Shown here: piece by piece, positions 1-8,582 of the stretch
Position numbering within the stretch: the stretch's first letter is position 1
Layout: every line of letters begins with the position of its first letter
Assembly: GCF_025639805.1 (NCBI RefSeq)
Contig: NZ_CP106735.1
Coordinates: forward strand, 124,001-188,000
Source: Reichenbachiella carrageenanivorans
GTDB lineage: Bacteria > Bacteroidota > Bacteroidia > Cytophagales > Cyclobacteriaceae
Reading direction: 5' to 3'
DNA length: 64,000 bases
Made by a program: the position numbers and the translations under genes
The notes under the pieces: generated by a model
Seen by the model: the letters and a program-made list of their open reading frames with translations, nothing else
Told to the model about the DNA's origin: nothing
Database searches by the model: none

Positions 1-223
1 TGATTTGATGGTAAATGATGAAAATTTTCTCGTCTGGAAATTGCGTCTTGGGGTTTTGCAAACTAAGCAAAGTATCCAAGTGGATATAATCCCAGTAGGT
101 TAGATAATCAGCATGCAATAGGCCATCCAAATAGGACGAAAGATCCTGTCCCATGGCTTCATATTTTTTCTCTAGCTGCTGGAGCTGATCCAGTATTTTA
201 CTATCAAATTTCGGGTTTATCAT
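1..223 (-). CDS. kynA: tryptophan 2,3-dioxygenase, N-terminal part (runs off the window edge)
   Basis: Heme dioxygenase that would open the indole ring of tryptophan to N-formylkynurenine, the first step of the kynurenine pathway. Only about 74 N-terminal residues are present. After a charged helix they show DYLTYWDYIHLDTLLSLQ followed by FIIYHQI, which matches the family pattern of a YxDYLxLDxLLxxQ helix and an [FI]IxxHQxxEL segment; the His of HQ is the distal heme-pocket His in known family members. The start is the ATG whose complement is at 221-223. It is divergent from the glutaryl-CoA dehydrogenase gene, which fits a catabolic locus because tryptophan breakdown can end at glutaryl-CoA. 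The C-terminal heme ligand lies outside the window, so activity cannot be judged. Confidence 0.82.
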   Translation of the reverse strand, partial: MINPKFDSKILDQLQQLEKKYEAMGQDLSSYLDGLLHADYLTYWDYIHLDTLLSLQNPKTQFPDEKIFIIYHQI

Positions 224-493
224 CGGGGTAATATTGTTGTTTAATATTGTAAATTTGGGTTTAATTTTAAACAACCTACTAAGATCAAAAGTAATTTTTG
301 GACAAAAAAAGGGGAATCTTCACAATACCAAGACCCAATTCCGACACTTTTTCTCCCTGCCGAATCCATGCTATTTCTAATTGATCTAGAAGATATCTAC
401 AGATTAGCCCTTTCAAATTTCATTATTTGCCAAATGGGTCATATTTTGACCTACGAATGATTAACAAACAACTTTTAAACAACAGCCCATCTT

Positions 494-1681
494 ATGAAAT
501 CCAACTTCACAGACGAATTCGAATCTCCAGATTTTTATCAAATCGATGATTTGCTGACCGAAGAGCACCAAATGATCCGAGGCTCAATACGAGATTTTGT
601 AAAAAAAGAAATCACTCCCTACATAGAAGACTGGGCCGAAAGAAGCCATTTCGAATATCCGATCGTGAAGAAATTTGGAGAGATCGGCGCCTTTGGGCCA
701 ACCATCCCAACCCAATATGGTGGGGGTGGGCTTGACTACATTTCCTATGGATTGATCATGCAAGAAATCGAGCGTGGAGACTCTGGCATGCGCTCGACAG
801 CCTCTGTACAAGGCTCGCTGGTGATGTACCCCATCTACAAGTTTGGCAACGAAGCCCAACGAATGAAATATCTACCTAAACTCGCCTCTGGCGAATGGCT
901 AGGTTGCTTCGGCCTCACCGAGCCAGACCACGGCTCCAACCCCAGTGGCATGGTCACCCACTACAAAGACATGGGCGACCACTACCTACTAAACGGTGCC
1001 AAAATGTGGATTTCCAATGCACCCAAAGCGGACGTGGCCGTCGTCTGGGCTAAAAACGAAGAAGGCAGAATACACGGTCTGATCGTAGAGCGGGGCATGG
1101 AGGGTTTTTCTACACCCGAGACCCATGGCAAATGGTCGCTACGAGCCAGCACCACAGGTGAACTGGTCTTTGATAATGTGAAAGTGCCCAAAGAGAACCT
1201 ACTGCCCAACAAAAGTGGCCTTGGTGCGCCGATGAAATGTCTAGACTCTGCCAGATACGGTATCGCATGGGGCGCCATAGGCGCGGCGATGGACTGCTAC
1301 GACTCTGCTCGTAGATACTCCCTCGAACGCATCCAATTCGGCAAGCCCATCGGCTCATTCCAGCTCATCCAAAAAAAGCTGTCCGAGATGCTGACCGAGA
1401 TCACCAAAGCACAACTACTCAACTGGAAACTCGGTAAAATGCTAGACGAAGGCAAAGCAACCACCCCGATGATCTCTATGGCCAAGCGCAATGCCGTAGC
1501 CACCGCACTAGACATAGCTCGCGAAGCACGACAGATTCATGGAGGCATGGGGATCACGGGAGAGTTTCCGATGATGCGACACATGATGAATCTCGAATCT
1601 GTGGTAACATACGAAGGCACACACGACATTCACTTACTCATCTTGGGGCATGAGATCACAGGCATTTCAGCGTTTAAATAA
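494..1681 (+). CDS. gcdH: glutaryl-CoA dehydrogenase (acyl-CoA dehydrogenase family)
   Basis: FAD enzyme that oxidises and decarboxylates glutaryl-CoA to crotonyl-CoA, the shared end of lysine and tryptophan catabolism; cytoplasmic. Its 395 residues fit the family. Diagnostic features are GLTEPDHGSNPSGM (flavin and substrate site), an Arg near residue 100 inside GMRSTASVQ (matching the substrate-binding Arg region of human GCDH), RIQFGKPIGSFQLIQKKL, and the C-terminal VTYEGTHDIH with the catalytic-base Glu at about 374. That last motif separates glutaryl-CoA dehydrogenases from ordinary short-chain acyl-CoA dehydrogenases. The stop is directly followed by the stop of the convergent DUF1571 gene, with no spacer and no visible terminator. 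The divergent kynA supports the catabolic assignment. Confidence 0.9.
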   Translation: MKSNFTDEFESPDFYQIDDLLTEEHQMIRGSIRDFVKKEITPYIEDWAERSHFEYPIVKKFGEIGAFGPTIPTQYGGGGLDYISYGLIMQEIERGDSGMRSTASVQGSLVMYPIYKFGNEAQRMKYLPKLASGEWLGCFGLTEPDHGSNPSGMVTHYKDMGDHYLLNGAKMWISNAPKADVAVVWAKNEEGRIHGLIVERGMEGFSTPETHGKWSLRASTTGELVFDNVKVPKENLLPNKSGLGAPMKCLDSARYGIAWGAIGAAMDCYDSARRYSLERIQFGKPIGSFQLIQKKLSEMLTEITKAQLLNWKLGKMLDEGKATTPMISMAKRNAVATALDIAREARQIHGGMGITGEFPMMRHMMNLESVVTYEGTHDIHLLILGHEITGISAFK

Positions 1682-2536
1682 TCAAAATCCATAGCCTTCG
1701 TAACCTTCCGTAAACTCAGTAGGGTCAAAAGTCGGGTTAATCACTACTTTGGAATATTCATACTGTTCGTATAGTCCTTTGTCGTCGATTACCTCCATCT
1801 TCAGCGGAATGTATACCTGAGCATCTATGATTAGATTCAGTTTGGGGGAATAATCGTTGGGGATCTGAATCACCTGACCCGATTTAACGTCTTCATAATC
1901 TTTGATTTTGGGGTTAGCTTCTAGTATCATGTGCGCACTGAGTTTTTTCTGTGCTGCTACATCTTCTATAGACTCACCAGGCTGAATAATATAATCTACT
2001 AGGCCAAAGTACGGGTTGATAAAAGTGATCGCATGACAGTTTTTTCCTTCGTGTATCACTAATCCAGTATAAGTCACCATCTCGTCAATTTGATCTTGAT
2101 ATTTGGCACACAAAAATTCTAATATGGAAACCACATGATCAAACCCTGATTGAAATATGGTATGATGCTGATTGTTGCGCATGATACCGTCTAATGGATC
2201 TAGTTTTAGATTAATCCAGGGAAAGCCATTGGGATTGATCAGTGCTTTGTCGTTGTTGGCACCACGCACATAGAGCACTTCCATGCCGTCGTTTGGAAAG
2301 GACTGTCGCAAATAGACACTATAGGGGCTTTTTTGCATTTTAGTAAATGAAACCTGCTTGAGAATTTCGCCTTCCACTCGCTCTTGCTTGGTGATCGTAT
2401 AGGTAAGTGATTGGATACGATCCGAATATTCGAACATCAGCTTGGCTATTTCATAGCCAGAAGGCGTTGGAGACTGCCCATATACAGGAGAAATGAAAAA
2501 AAAGAAAAGAAGTGCACAGCAGCCAGTCCTTGTCAT
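1682..2536 (-). CDS. secreted DUF1571 protein with an internal LysM domain
   Basis: A 284-residue protein with a signal peptide (hydrophobic residues 8-19, cleavage near VYGQ). The body resembles DUF1571: an N-terminal beta-rich half with YTITKQERVEG, and a C-terminal segment (about 231-280) with YIPLKMEV and YEQYEYSKVVINP. Between them, residues 182-227 form a LysM-like module (QPGESIEDVAAQ, ILEANPKI, VKSGQVIQIP), so the peptidoglycan-binding-type module sits inside the DUF1571 fold rather than at an end. Function is unknown; an envelope role is inferred from export and LysM. A strong bidirectional terminator lies upstream at 2631-2673, isolating it from the DUF2911 gene. Confidence 0.75.
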   Translation of the reverse strand: MTRTGCCALLFFFFISPVYGQSPTPSGYEIAKLMFEYSDRIQSLTYTITKQERVEGEILKQVSFTKMQKSPYSVYLRQSFPNDGMEVLYVRGANNDKALINPNGFPWINLKLDPLDGIMRNNQHHTIFQSGFDHVVSILEFLCAKYQDQIDEMVTYTGLVIHEGKNCHAITFINPYFGLVDYIIQPGESIEDVAAQKKLSAHMILEANPKIKDYEDVKSGQVIQIPNDYSPKLNLIIDAQVYIPLKMEVIDDKGLYEQYEYSKVVINPTFDPTEFTEGYEGYGF

Positions 2537-2630
2537 AAACTATAGTTTTTAAGAAATCTGGCTTGTTCCAAATTTTAAATCAGCGCACAAGCTATTGAAT
2601 TATTGGCTAATTACCTCTAGGAGATTCACC

Positions 2631-2673
2631 AAAAACAAAGGGCTTCACGAATCGCAAAGCCCTTTGTTTTTTT
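2631..2673. terminator. bidirectional Rho-independent terminator
   Basis: A perfect 15-bp stem: AAAAACAAAGGGCTT (2631-2645) and its complement (2657-2671), with an 11-nt loop and a T-run after the 3 prime arm. A/T runs on both sides allow termination in either direction. On the minus strand it lies about 160 bp downstream of the DUF2911 gene, whose transcript it most likely ends. Confidence 0.85.
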
Positions 2674-2829
2674 AACTAATTAAACCATTTGAGGTGTAGA
2701 AGCGGCTCTTCCTACCTCGTGTATTATGAGTACATCTATAAGATGTTCAAAACCCGAAATTAGTTGCTTTCTAGCAGAAATTTTTAGATTTTTTAACAGT
2801 TTTTCCCTCCTCAACTTCCTCTTTCGATT

Positions 2830-3366
2830 TTATACTCCTTTTTTTATCGGCACTATCACTTTCGTAAAATCCCAAATCAAGGCCAGGTTCGCACCGTATG
2901 GCTGATCCGTCAAGCGAATGAGAAATTGCTGCACACAAGAATCCGACTGCTGTACAGGTACTGTTACTTTAGCTACATCCAGATTATAATCAGGCTCCCA
3001 ATAGCCCCATTGCTCTGTTTCAGCATTGAGTACTACTTGCCATTCGCTTTCTCCAGGAATGGTATAGAGTCGGTATTTACCAGCAGGCACTTCACTAGTA
3101 CCGAAATACACATCGTCAGAAAAGGTTATAACTGTCGGCTCATTAGCTCCCGTGCGCCAATATGTATCGTATGGCAATAGCTCACCGAAAATTTTACGGC
3201 CTTTTTTAAACGGTCTACAATAATCCACAGTCACTTGAAAATGCGTCGTAGACAATATAGCTGTAGCAGGTGGGCTGTGCTGGCGAGTAGTAGCAATCTG
3301 GTAGATCACTGTGAGCGCAAACAAAATCATGCCTGCTCCAACGACCCAAAGAATTTTTTTAATCAT
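2830..3366 (-). CDS. DUF2911 domain protein, membrane-anchored
   Basis: A 178-residue protein with an uncleaved-looking N-terminal hydrophobic segment (about 5-23) and then a DUF2911 domain. Family marks include YDTYWRTGANEPTVITF, VPAGKYRLYTIPG and WGYWEPDYN. The function of DUF2911 is not established; members are small envelope proteins common in Bacteroidota. The WRTGANEPT segment resembles a compact beta-sandwich rather than an enzyme active site. On the minus strand, a near-match TACTTTCG to the Bacteroidota -7 element lies at 3422-3429, 55 nt before the ATG. The frame stays open for about 49 codons after the stop (see findings). Confidence 0.8.
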   Translation of the reverse strand: MIKKILWVVGAGMILFALTVIYQIATTRQHSPPATAILSTTHFQVTVDYCRPFKKGRKIFGELLPYDTYWRTGANEPTVITFSDDVYFGTSEVPAGKYRLYTIPGESEWQVVLNAETEQWGYWEPDYNLDVAKVTVPVQQSDSCVQQFLIRLTDQPYGANLALIWDFTKVIVPIKKGV

Positions 3367-3514
3367 AATTCATGTGTGTAGTCTTAAAAAATGTCTTACT
3401 CCTATCGAGGAAGGTGAGTTGCGAAAGTAGGCGGATATCTACTGTATTTGATTAGATCGGTCATTTGTTAACTTAAAAATAAAACCAATGCCTACTTTAT
3501 ATTAATTAAAGGGT

Positions 3515-3522
3515 TAATTTTG
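3515..3522 (+). promoter_or_regulatory. Bacteroidota -7 promoter element for DUF4290-murA
   Basis: TAATTTTG matches TAnnTTTG. It overlaps a possible upstream TTG start at 3520, which argues that translation of the DUF4290 gene really begins at the ATG at 3553. No clear -33 element was seen. Confidence 0.5.
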
Positions 3523-3552
3523 GCGCTTGCACAAAGAAGCAAATCACATCTC

Positions 3553-4224
3553 ATGATAGAATATAATACAATTAGAGAGCAGGTCACACTAAAAGAATAC
3601 GGAAGAAACGTACAAGACCTAGTCGCTACTCTAAACACTATAGAAGACAAAGAAGAAAGATCACAAAAAGCAGCCGTGCTGGTGGAGCTTATGAAGCAAA
3701 TCAACCCTGCTATGCAAAACACCCCTGAGGTAGAGCAAAAGCTTTGGGATGATCTTCACATCATTTCTCATTTTTCTTTAGACATCGATGGCCCTTTTCC
3801 TACGCCAAACAAAGAAATCCTAGACAAGAAGCCTGAAAAAATGGGCTATCTGACTAACGAAATTACTTTCAAGCATTTCGGTAGAAATATCGAACTACTC
3901 GTAGACAAAGCCATTACGCTAGAAGATGCTGAAGAGCAAGAAGCTGCGATCATCCACATTGGTAAACTGATGAAAACTTTCATTTACTCTTACAACAGAG
4001 ACAGCATCGAAGATGAAGTGATCTATCAAAATATCCGTAAGCTGTCTAAAAATCAATTGGACATCGACATGAAAAAGGTGACCGCAGGCAACCTATTCGA
4101 ACCGATCAGAAAAGAAAGACGCAACGACCGTGACAACAATAGTGGTATGGAGCGAAATGATCGTAACGATCGAAATAGAAACAACAGAAACAAAAGAACA
4201 TCCAACCACAAAAGAAGAAGATAA
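3553..4224 (+). CDS. DUF4290 domain protein
   Basis: About 223 residues, mostly helical, with two related halves: LKEYGRNVQDLVATLNTIEDKEER and FKHFGRNIELLVDKAITLEDAEEQ both carry a [YF]GRN-[IL]-x-LV signature followed by an acidic helix, suggesting an internal duplication. This is the DUF4290 pattern, a family of unknown function in Bacteroidota. The last 40 residues are a basic, low-complexity Arg/Asn/Asp tail, probably disordered and possibly nucleic-acid binding (inference). The ATG at 3553 was chosen over an in-frame TTG at 3520 because the promoter element overlaps that TTG. The stop abuts the murA start (TAAATG), so the two are very probably translated from one mRNA. Confidence 0.85.
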   Translation: MIEYNTIREQVTLKEYGRNVQDLVATLNTIEDKEERSQKAAVLVELMKQINPAMQNTPEVEQKLWDDLHIISHFSLDIDGPFPTPNKEILDKKPEKMGYLTNEITFKHFGRNIELLVDKAITLEDAEEQEAAIIHIGKLMKTFIYSYNRDSIEDEVIYQNIRKLSKNQLDIDMKKVTAGNLFEPIRKERRNDRDNNSGMERNDRNDRNRNNRNKRTSNHKRRR

Positions 4225-5529
4225 ATGGGTTCATTCCGGGTCGTTGGAGGACACTCCCTTAATGGCGAAATCACACCTCAGGGCGCCAAAAACGAATCGC
4301 TTCAAATACTATCAGCCGTACTTCTCACCAAAGAGGTCGTTACGATTCACAAAGTGCCCAACATCAGGGATGTGAATAAATTGATCGAATTGCTCCAAGA
4401 AATGGGCGTAAAAGTCCAAAAGCTAGGAGATGAATCTTATTCCTTTCAGGCAGACGAAGTAGATATTCATTTTCTGGAGACAGAAAAATATCAACAAATG
4501 GCTAGCTCCCTTCGTGGATCCATCATGATATTGGGGCCTATGCTCGCCAGATTCAAAAAAGGAAAAATCCCTCAACCAGGGGGAGATAAAATAGGAAGAA
4601 GAAGGCTCGACACCCACTTTATCGGTTTCCAAAAACTGGGAGCCAAATTCAAATACGACAAAAAGACCAGCTATTACAACATAGACGCCTCTCACCTCGA
4701 AGGCACATATATGCTGCTCGACGAAGCTTCTGTGACTGGTACAGCCAACATTCTAATGGCTGCTTCGCTAGCCAAAGGCACTACTACGATCTACAATGCG
4801 GCTTGTGAACCTTACATCCAGCAGCTTTGCAAAATGCTCAGCCGCATGGGGTCAAAAATCACTGGGATCGGATCTAACCTCTTAGTGATAGAGGGTGTGG
4901 AAGCACTCGGTGGCACCGAGCACACCATGCTTCCAGACATGATCGAAATTGGTAGTTTCATCGGACTGGCAGCTATGACACAGTCTGACCTAACCATCAA
5001 AAATGCTGGCGTAGAGCACTTGGGTATCATCCCAGACATGTTCAGAAGACTAGGAATCAAAATAAACATCAAAGGAGATGATATTCATATTCCTGCACAA
5101 GATCATTACGAAATAGAGACTTTCATAGATGGTTCGATCATGACCATCGCCGATGCCATTTGGCCAGGCTTCACACCTGACCTGCTAAGCATCGTCCTCG
5201 TTACTGCTACACAAGCCAAAGGCACGGTACTCATACATCAGAAGATGTTCGAAAGCCGTTTGTTTTTCGTGGACAAGCTAATCGATATGGGCGCACAGAT
5301 CATACTTTGTGACCCGCATAGAGCAACAGTGATTGGACTAGACAAGGCGGTGCCACTGCGTGGCATTCAGATGACTTCTCCCGACATTAGAGCGGGTGTA
5401 TCTCTACTGATAGCAGCTATGTCTGCCGAAGGCGAGAGTGTAATTCACAATGTAGAGCAAATCGATAGAGGATATCAGAATATTGATCAACGCTTAAATG
5501 CTATTGGAGCTATGATTGAAAGGGTTTAA
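4225..5529 (+). CDS. murA: UDP-N-acetylglucosamine 1-carboxyvinyltransferase
   Basis: Transfers enolpyruvate from PEP to UDP-GlcNAc, the first committed step of peptidoglycan precursor synthesis; cytoplasmic. The 434-residue length fits. Lys22-Asn23 in GAKNES is the conserved substrate-binding pair and GRRRLDTHF follows the catalytic loop. The loop reads PQPGGDKIG with Asp121 where most bacteria have the catalytic, fosfomycin-alkylated Cys (Cys115 in E. coli). Asp at this position is known from mycobacterial and chlamydial MurA, which remain active but are not inhibited by fosfomycin. It starts immediately after the DUF4290 stop and is followed by a secreted protein gene 26 nt on. Confidence 0.95.
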   Translation: MGSFRVVGGHSLNGEITPQGAKNESLQILSAVLLTKEVVTIHKVPNIRDVNKLIELLQEMGVKVQKLGDESYSFQADEVDIHFLETEKYQQMASSLRGSIMILGPMLARFKKGKIPQPGGDKIGRRRLDTHFIGFQKLGAKFKYDKKTSYYNIDASHLEGTYMLLDEASVTGTANILMAASLAKGTTTIYNAACEPYIQQLCKMLSRMGSKITGIGSNLLVIEGVEALGGTEHTMLPDMIEIGSFIGLAAMTQSDLTIKNAGVEHLGIIPDMFRRLGIKINIKGDDIHIPAQDHYEIETFIDGSIMTIADAIWPGFTPDLLSIVLVTATQAKGTVLIHQKMFESRLFFVDKLIDMGAQIILCDPHRATVIGLDKAVPLRGIQMTSPDIRAGVSLLIAAMSAEGESVIHNVEQIDRGYQNIDQRLNAIGAMIERV

Positions 5530-5555
5530 TAATATTAAATCTTCAGTAGCACGAC

Positions 5556-6449
5556 ATGAGAACATTAACCTTAAGCCTAGCCATACTGCTGAGCTGTCGT
5601 TGGTTTGCCGCGTCGCAAGACACTAGCGCATACCAAGAACTCTCATTTATTTCCATCCATCAGATGGCACCTATGGATTCGCTCAACTTCGATTTCAGCG
5701 GTATCGTGAGCAAGGGCGACTCTATTTTTATAGTTGCCGACAAGCCTTGGAATACATTCCTTTACTCCATCACTTTTAGTGAAAAAAAATGGATAGCTCA
5801 CCCATACAGACAAATAAGTAGCACTGAAAAGTTAGACTTGGAAGCCGTTGATCATTGTAATGGCTTTTTTTATCTAGCGAATGAATTTAGAGGATCTATT
5901 TATCGTCTGCCCACATCTACAGCAGAGGTACAAACGCTACCTATCAATTTCAAAGAAAACAATTTAGCTCCTAGCACATGGAAAAATGCAGGATGGGAAG
6001 GCCTTACTATAGATTGTGAAAATCAGGTCATGTATCTCGTTAAAGAACGCCAACCCAGAAATATAGTAGTAGTGGACATGAATCGATGGGGAATACTAGA
6101 CCAATTCGACATACCACAAACCGAAAGCAACGATTTTTCTGATGCCAAATATCTAAATGGACATTTGTACCTGCTAGAACGCAACGGCAACTACATCACC
6201 AAAGTAAATACAAAGACCAAGACTGTGGTAGAAAAATACCACTATCGACATATTGCGAGCCATCCCAATGGCAAGCTCTACGCACCCGAAAAATATGGCA
6301 TGGCCGAAGCTCTCCTGCTCACTGACAATGAAATATGGATAGGCCTCGACAACAATGGGCTCGAAGTAACTGACCACGCCAAAGACACCTACCAACTAAC
6401 AGGTCATACACCTGTAATCATTAAATTCAAAAGGCCTGCGGGATTTTAA
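5556..6449 (+). CDS. secreted beta-propeller-like protein (SdiA-regulated/phytase-like family)
   Basis: A 297-residue protein with a signal peptide (about 1-20). It shows repeated blade-like strands (SIFIVADKPWNTFLY, GFFYLANEFRGSIYRL, QVMYLVKERQPRNIVVVD, GHLYLLERNGNYITKV, EIWIGLDNNG). The GWEGLTID segment in the middle is typical of the esterase-like phytase / SdiA-regulated propeller families, where acidic residues bind Ca2+. Substrate is unknown. It follows murA by 26 nt and may be co-transcribed. Its stop overlaps the stop of the convergent glycosyltransferase gene by 4 nt. Confidence 0.65.
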   Translation: MRTLTLSLAILLSCRWFAASQDTSAYQELSFISIHQMAPMDSLNFDFSGIVSKGDSIFIVADKPWNTFLYSITFSEKKWIAHPYRQISSTEKLDLEAVDHCNGFFYLANEFRGSIYRLPTSTAEVQTLPINFKENNLAPSTWKNAGWEGLTIDCENQVMYLVKERQPRNIVVVDMNRWGILDQFDIPQTESNDFSDAKYLNGHLYLLERNGNYITKVNTKTKTVVEKYHYRHIASHPNGKLYAPEKYGMAEALLLTDNEIWIGLDNNGLEVTDHAKDTYQLTGHTPVIIKFKRPAGF

Positions 6450-7297
6450 AAATAGTACCTGAGATGTCTGAAAAATAATTTAGGCCTAGACAAGGCTTTC
6501 AATAAATAGACGGCACAACGTATATACCCTTGACGTAAACTTAGATATGCCATTTTGATCCAAAGCAAATTATTCACCTCAGCACTTGGCTGTACATAAT
6601 TTGGCAACTGCTGATAAAAAGCCATTTTCGACTGATTAGTCTCCTGCTGAGACGCACTCGAAAGATGCAAGTGATAGCGGCTACCCACAAATTCCAACTT
6701 TTCGAATCTCAGTCCATTAGCCGCTAGTTGCAACCAGAATATCATATCCTCTCCATATCGCAACTCCTCCGAAAAACGAACATCCCCAATCGCCGATCGC
6801 CTCACAAGAAAGGTATGAATCTGGGGCGTATACAAAAAAATATGTTCGGCTGGCTGCACCCCCATGGGGTACAAATCCAAAGCAGCCGTTTGCTGTCGGT
6901 TGTACCGTAAGGTTTTGCTTGTCGATAAATGTGCCGCGATCACCTCCGACCGGCAAGAGACCACATCCCTGCCTCGAATAGCCTCCAGCGACTGCACTAG
7001 CATCCCAGGCAGCAATTCGTCATCATCATCCAAAAACAGCAGATAATCATTCTTTGCCATCGCTATGCCTTGGTTGCGGCAGGCGGATACACCAATATTT
7101 TTTTCATTCCGAACAAGCCTGATTCGATCATCCTGTGAAGCCACCTGTATTATTTCAGCTATATACTGCTGTTTTGAGGCGTCGTCTATGACTACAATCT
7201 CCAATACTACAAGTGGCTGTATCAGTACAGACTGCAATGCACTTTGCAGAGACGCAGGACGATTGCGAGTAGGGATAATGACAGATACTTTGCTCAT
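6446..7297 (-). CDS. family 2 glycosyltransferase
   Basis: About 283 residues starting SKVSVIIPTRNRPASL, the GT-A nucleotide-sugar binding strand of family 2. The DXD-like motif is LLFLDDDDELLPGM, preceded by CRNQGIAMAKNDY. A later GEDMIFWLQLA supplies the catalytic-base ED region typical of these inverting enzymes. No membrane segment is evident, so it probably acts at the cytoplasmic face. Acceptor and sugar are unknown and no polysaccharide cluster surrounds it. The ATG at 7297 is preferred over an in-frame TTG at 7318 because it begins just before the first beta strand. Confidence 0.88.
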   Translation of the reverse strand: MSKVSVIIPTRNRPASLQSALQSVLIQPLVVLEIVVIDDASKQQYIAEIIQVASQDDRIRLVRNEKNIGVSACRNQGIAMAKNDYLLFLDDDDELLPGMLVQSLEAIRGRDVVSCRSEVIAAHLSTSKTLRYNRQQTAALDLYPMGVQPAEHIFLYTPQIHTFLVRRSAIGDVRFSEELRYGEDMIFWLQLAANGLRFEKLEFVGSRYHLHLSSASQQETNQSKMAFYQQLPNYVQPSAEVNNLLWIKMAYLSLRQGYIRCAVYLLKALSRPKLFFRHLRYYF

Positions 7298-7344
7298 AGC
7301 GTATGATTGTATCCTCAAAAAAAGACAAAAAATGGAGAACCTGT

Positions 7345-7352
7345 TACTTTTG
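7345..7352 (+). promoter_or_regulatory. -7 promoter element, 4 nt before the methyltransferase start
   Basis: TACTTTTG fits TAnnTTTG. Only CCAC separates it from the ATG at 7357, implying a leaderless or nearly leaderless mRNA and supporting that ATG over the upstream in-frame one at 7303. Confidence 0.5.
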
Positions 7353-7356
7353 CCAC

Positions 7357-8505
7357 ATGAATAGCATCGAGGAGTTTGTAGAAAAAATAAATGAAGTAGT
7401 AAATACTGGTCAGTTTGGCAAACTCACGCTAAGCAAACCCAGATACAAATCCAACGGGCTTCAAAACATCTTCGTCCGAACAGTGGAACTCAAAGGCCAA
7501 CAAAAGCTATCGTTCAACTACCGGCACAAAACCAAAGATCTCACCAAAAACTTTGATCCTCCCGAAGGCTTCACAGAGATCAGTAGTCAACTCAAAGAAA
7601 AGTTTAAGCATGCCACGTTGCTCACCGAAGAGGCCACCTATCAGCTTATGATTAATAAAAAGGGCAAAGTCACCGTGACTACCTCCAAGCCCTTAGAAAC
7701 CCAAGTAGCAGCTACGCATGACAAAGAAAAAATAAAAAGAGCACCACTCGACGCCCCCTATCTTCATCAGCTAGGCATTACCTCAGCAGATGGTGAACTC
7801 ATCCCTAAAATGGCCGACAAATACCGCCAAATCAACAAATATCTGGAAATCATGGATCACCAGATAGAAGCCAACGTGCAAAAAAAAGAGCTTAGCTTAG
7901 TGGATATGGGCTCAGGCAAAGGCTACCTCACTTTTGCACTATATGATTTTCTTTGGAGAATCAAAGGATTGGATGTTGGGGTGACCGGCATCGAACTTCG
8001 TCAAGAGCTAGTGGACTTTTGCAATGAAAAAGCTAAAGTATGTGGCTTCGAAAAACTGCAATTTATCAATCAACGCATCGAAGACTATACAGCCAAGAAA
8101 ATCGATATTCTGATTGCACTACATGCCTGCGATACCGCTACAGACGATGCCTTGGCCAAAGCCATTGGAGCGCAAGCCGACCTAATTGTATGCGCCCCGT
8201 GCTGCCACAAACAAGTACGCCAACAGGTAAAAGGAAAAACACAGGAGCACCCACTACTCAAATATGGTATCTTCCAAGAACGGCATTTTGAAATGGTGAC
8301 AGACACCATCCGTGCTTTGATCCTAGAACAGCACGGCTATCAATCCAAAGTCTTTGAATTTGTATCGAACGAGCACACCCGTAAAAACATCATGCTCATA
8401 GGAGCCAAATCCAAACAAGCCAACAGTCAAGATGCCAGTGAGAAAATTTCCGCACTCAAAAAAGAATATCATATCGATTTTCAATACTTAGAACGATTGG
8501 TTTAA
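7357..8505 (+). CDS. class I SAM-dependent methyltransferase (Methyltransf_32-like)
   Basis: A 382-residue protein. The N-terminal 140 residues are beta/alpha and family-specific. The methyltransferase domain follows, with SAM-binding motif I LVDMGSGKGYLTFALYDF at about 182-198, the acidic post-strand-2 motif GIELRQELVD, and DILIALHACDTATDDALAKA. It also has a Cys-rich CAPCCHKQVR at about 279-288. The HACD and CCHK motifs are characteristic of the METTL25/RRNAD1-like Methyltransf_32 group. Substrate is unknown; RNA or protein is possible. The start is set by the adjacent promoter element. Confidence 0.8.
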   Translation: MNSIEEFVEKINEVVNTGQFGKLTLSKPRYKSNGLQNIFVRTVELKGQQKLSFNYRHKTKDLTKNFDPPEGFTEISSQLKEKFKHATLLTEEATYQLMINKKGKVTVTTSKPLETQVAATHDKEKIKRAPLDAPYLHQLGITSADGELIPKMADKYRQINKYLEIMDHQIEANVQKKELSLVDMGSGKGYLTFALYDFLWRIKGLDVGVTGIELRQELVDFCNEKAKVCGFEKLQFINQRIEDYTAKKIDILIALHACDTATDDALAKAIGAQADLIVCAPCCHKQVRQQVKGKTQEHPLLKYGIFQERHFEMVTDTIRALILEQHGYQSKVFEFVSNEHTRKNIMLIGAKSKQANSQDASEKISALKKEYHIDFQYLERLV

Positions 8506-8582
8506 TTTAGTAACAAAACCACTCAACCTTCAACCAGCAAATTCCAGCTTTTTAATATCAAACTTGAAAGGTCAGTACTGCT

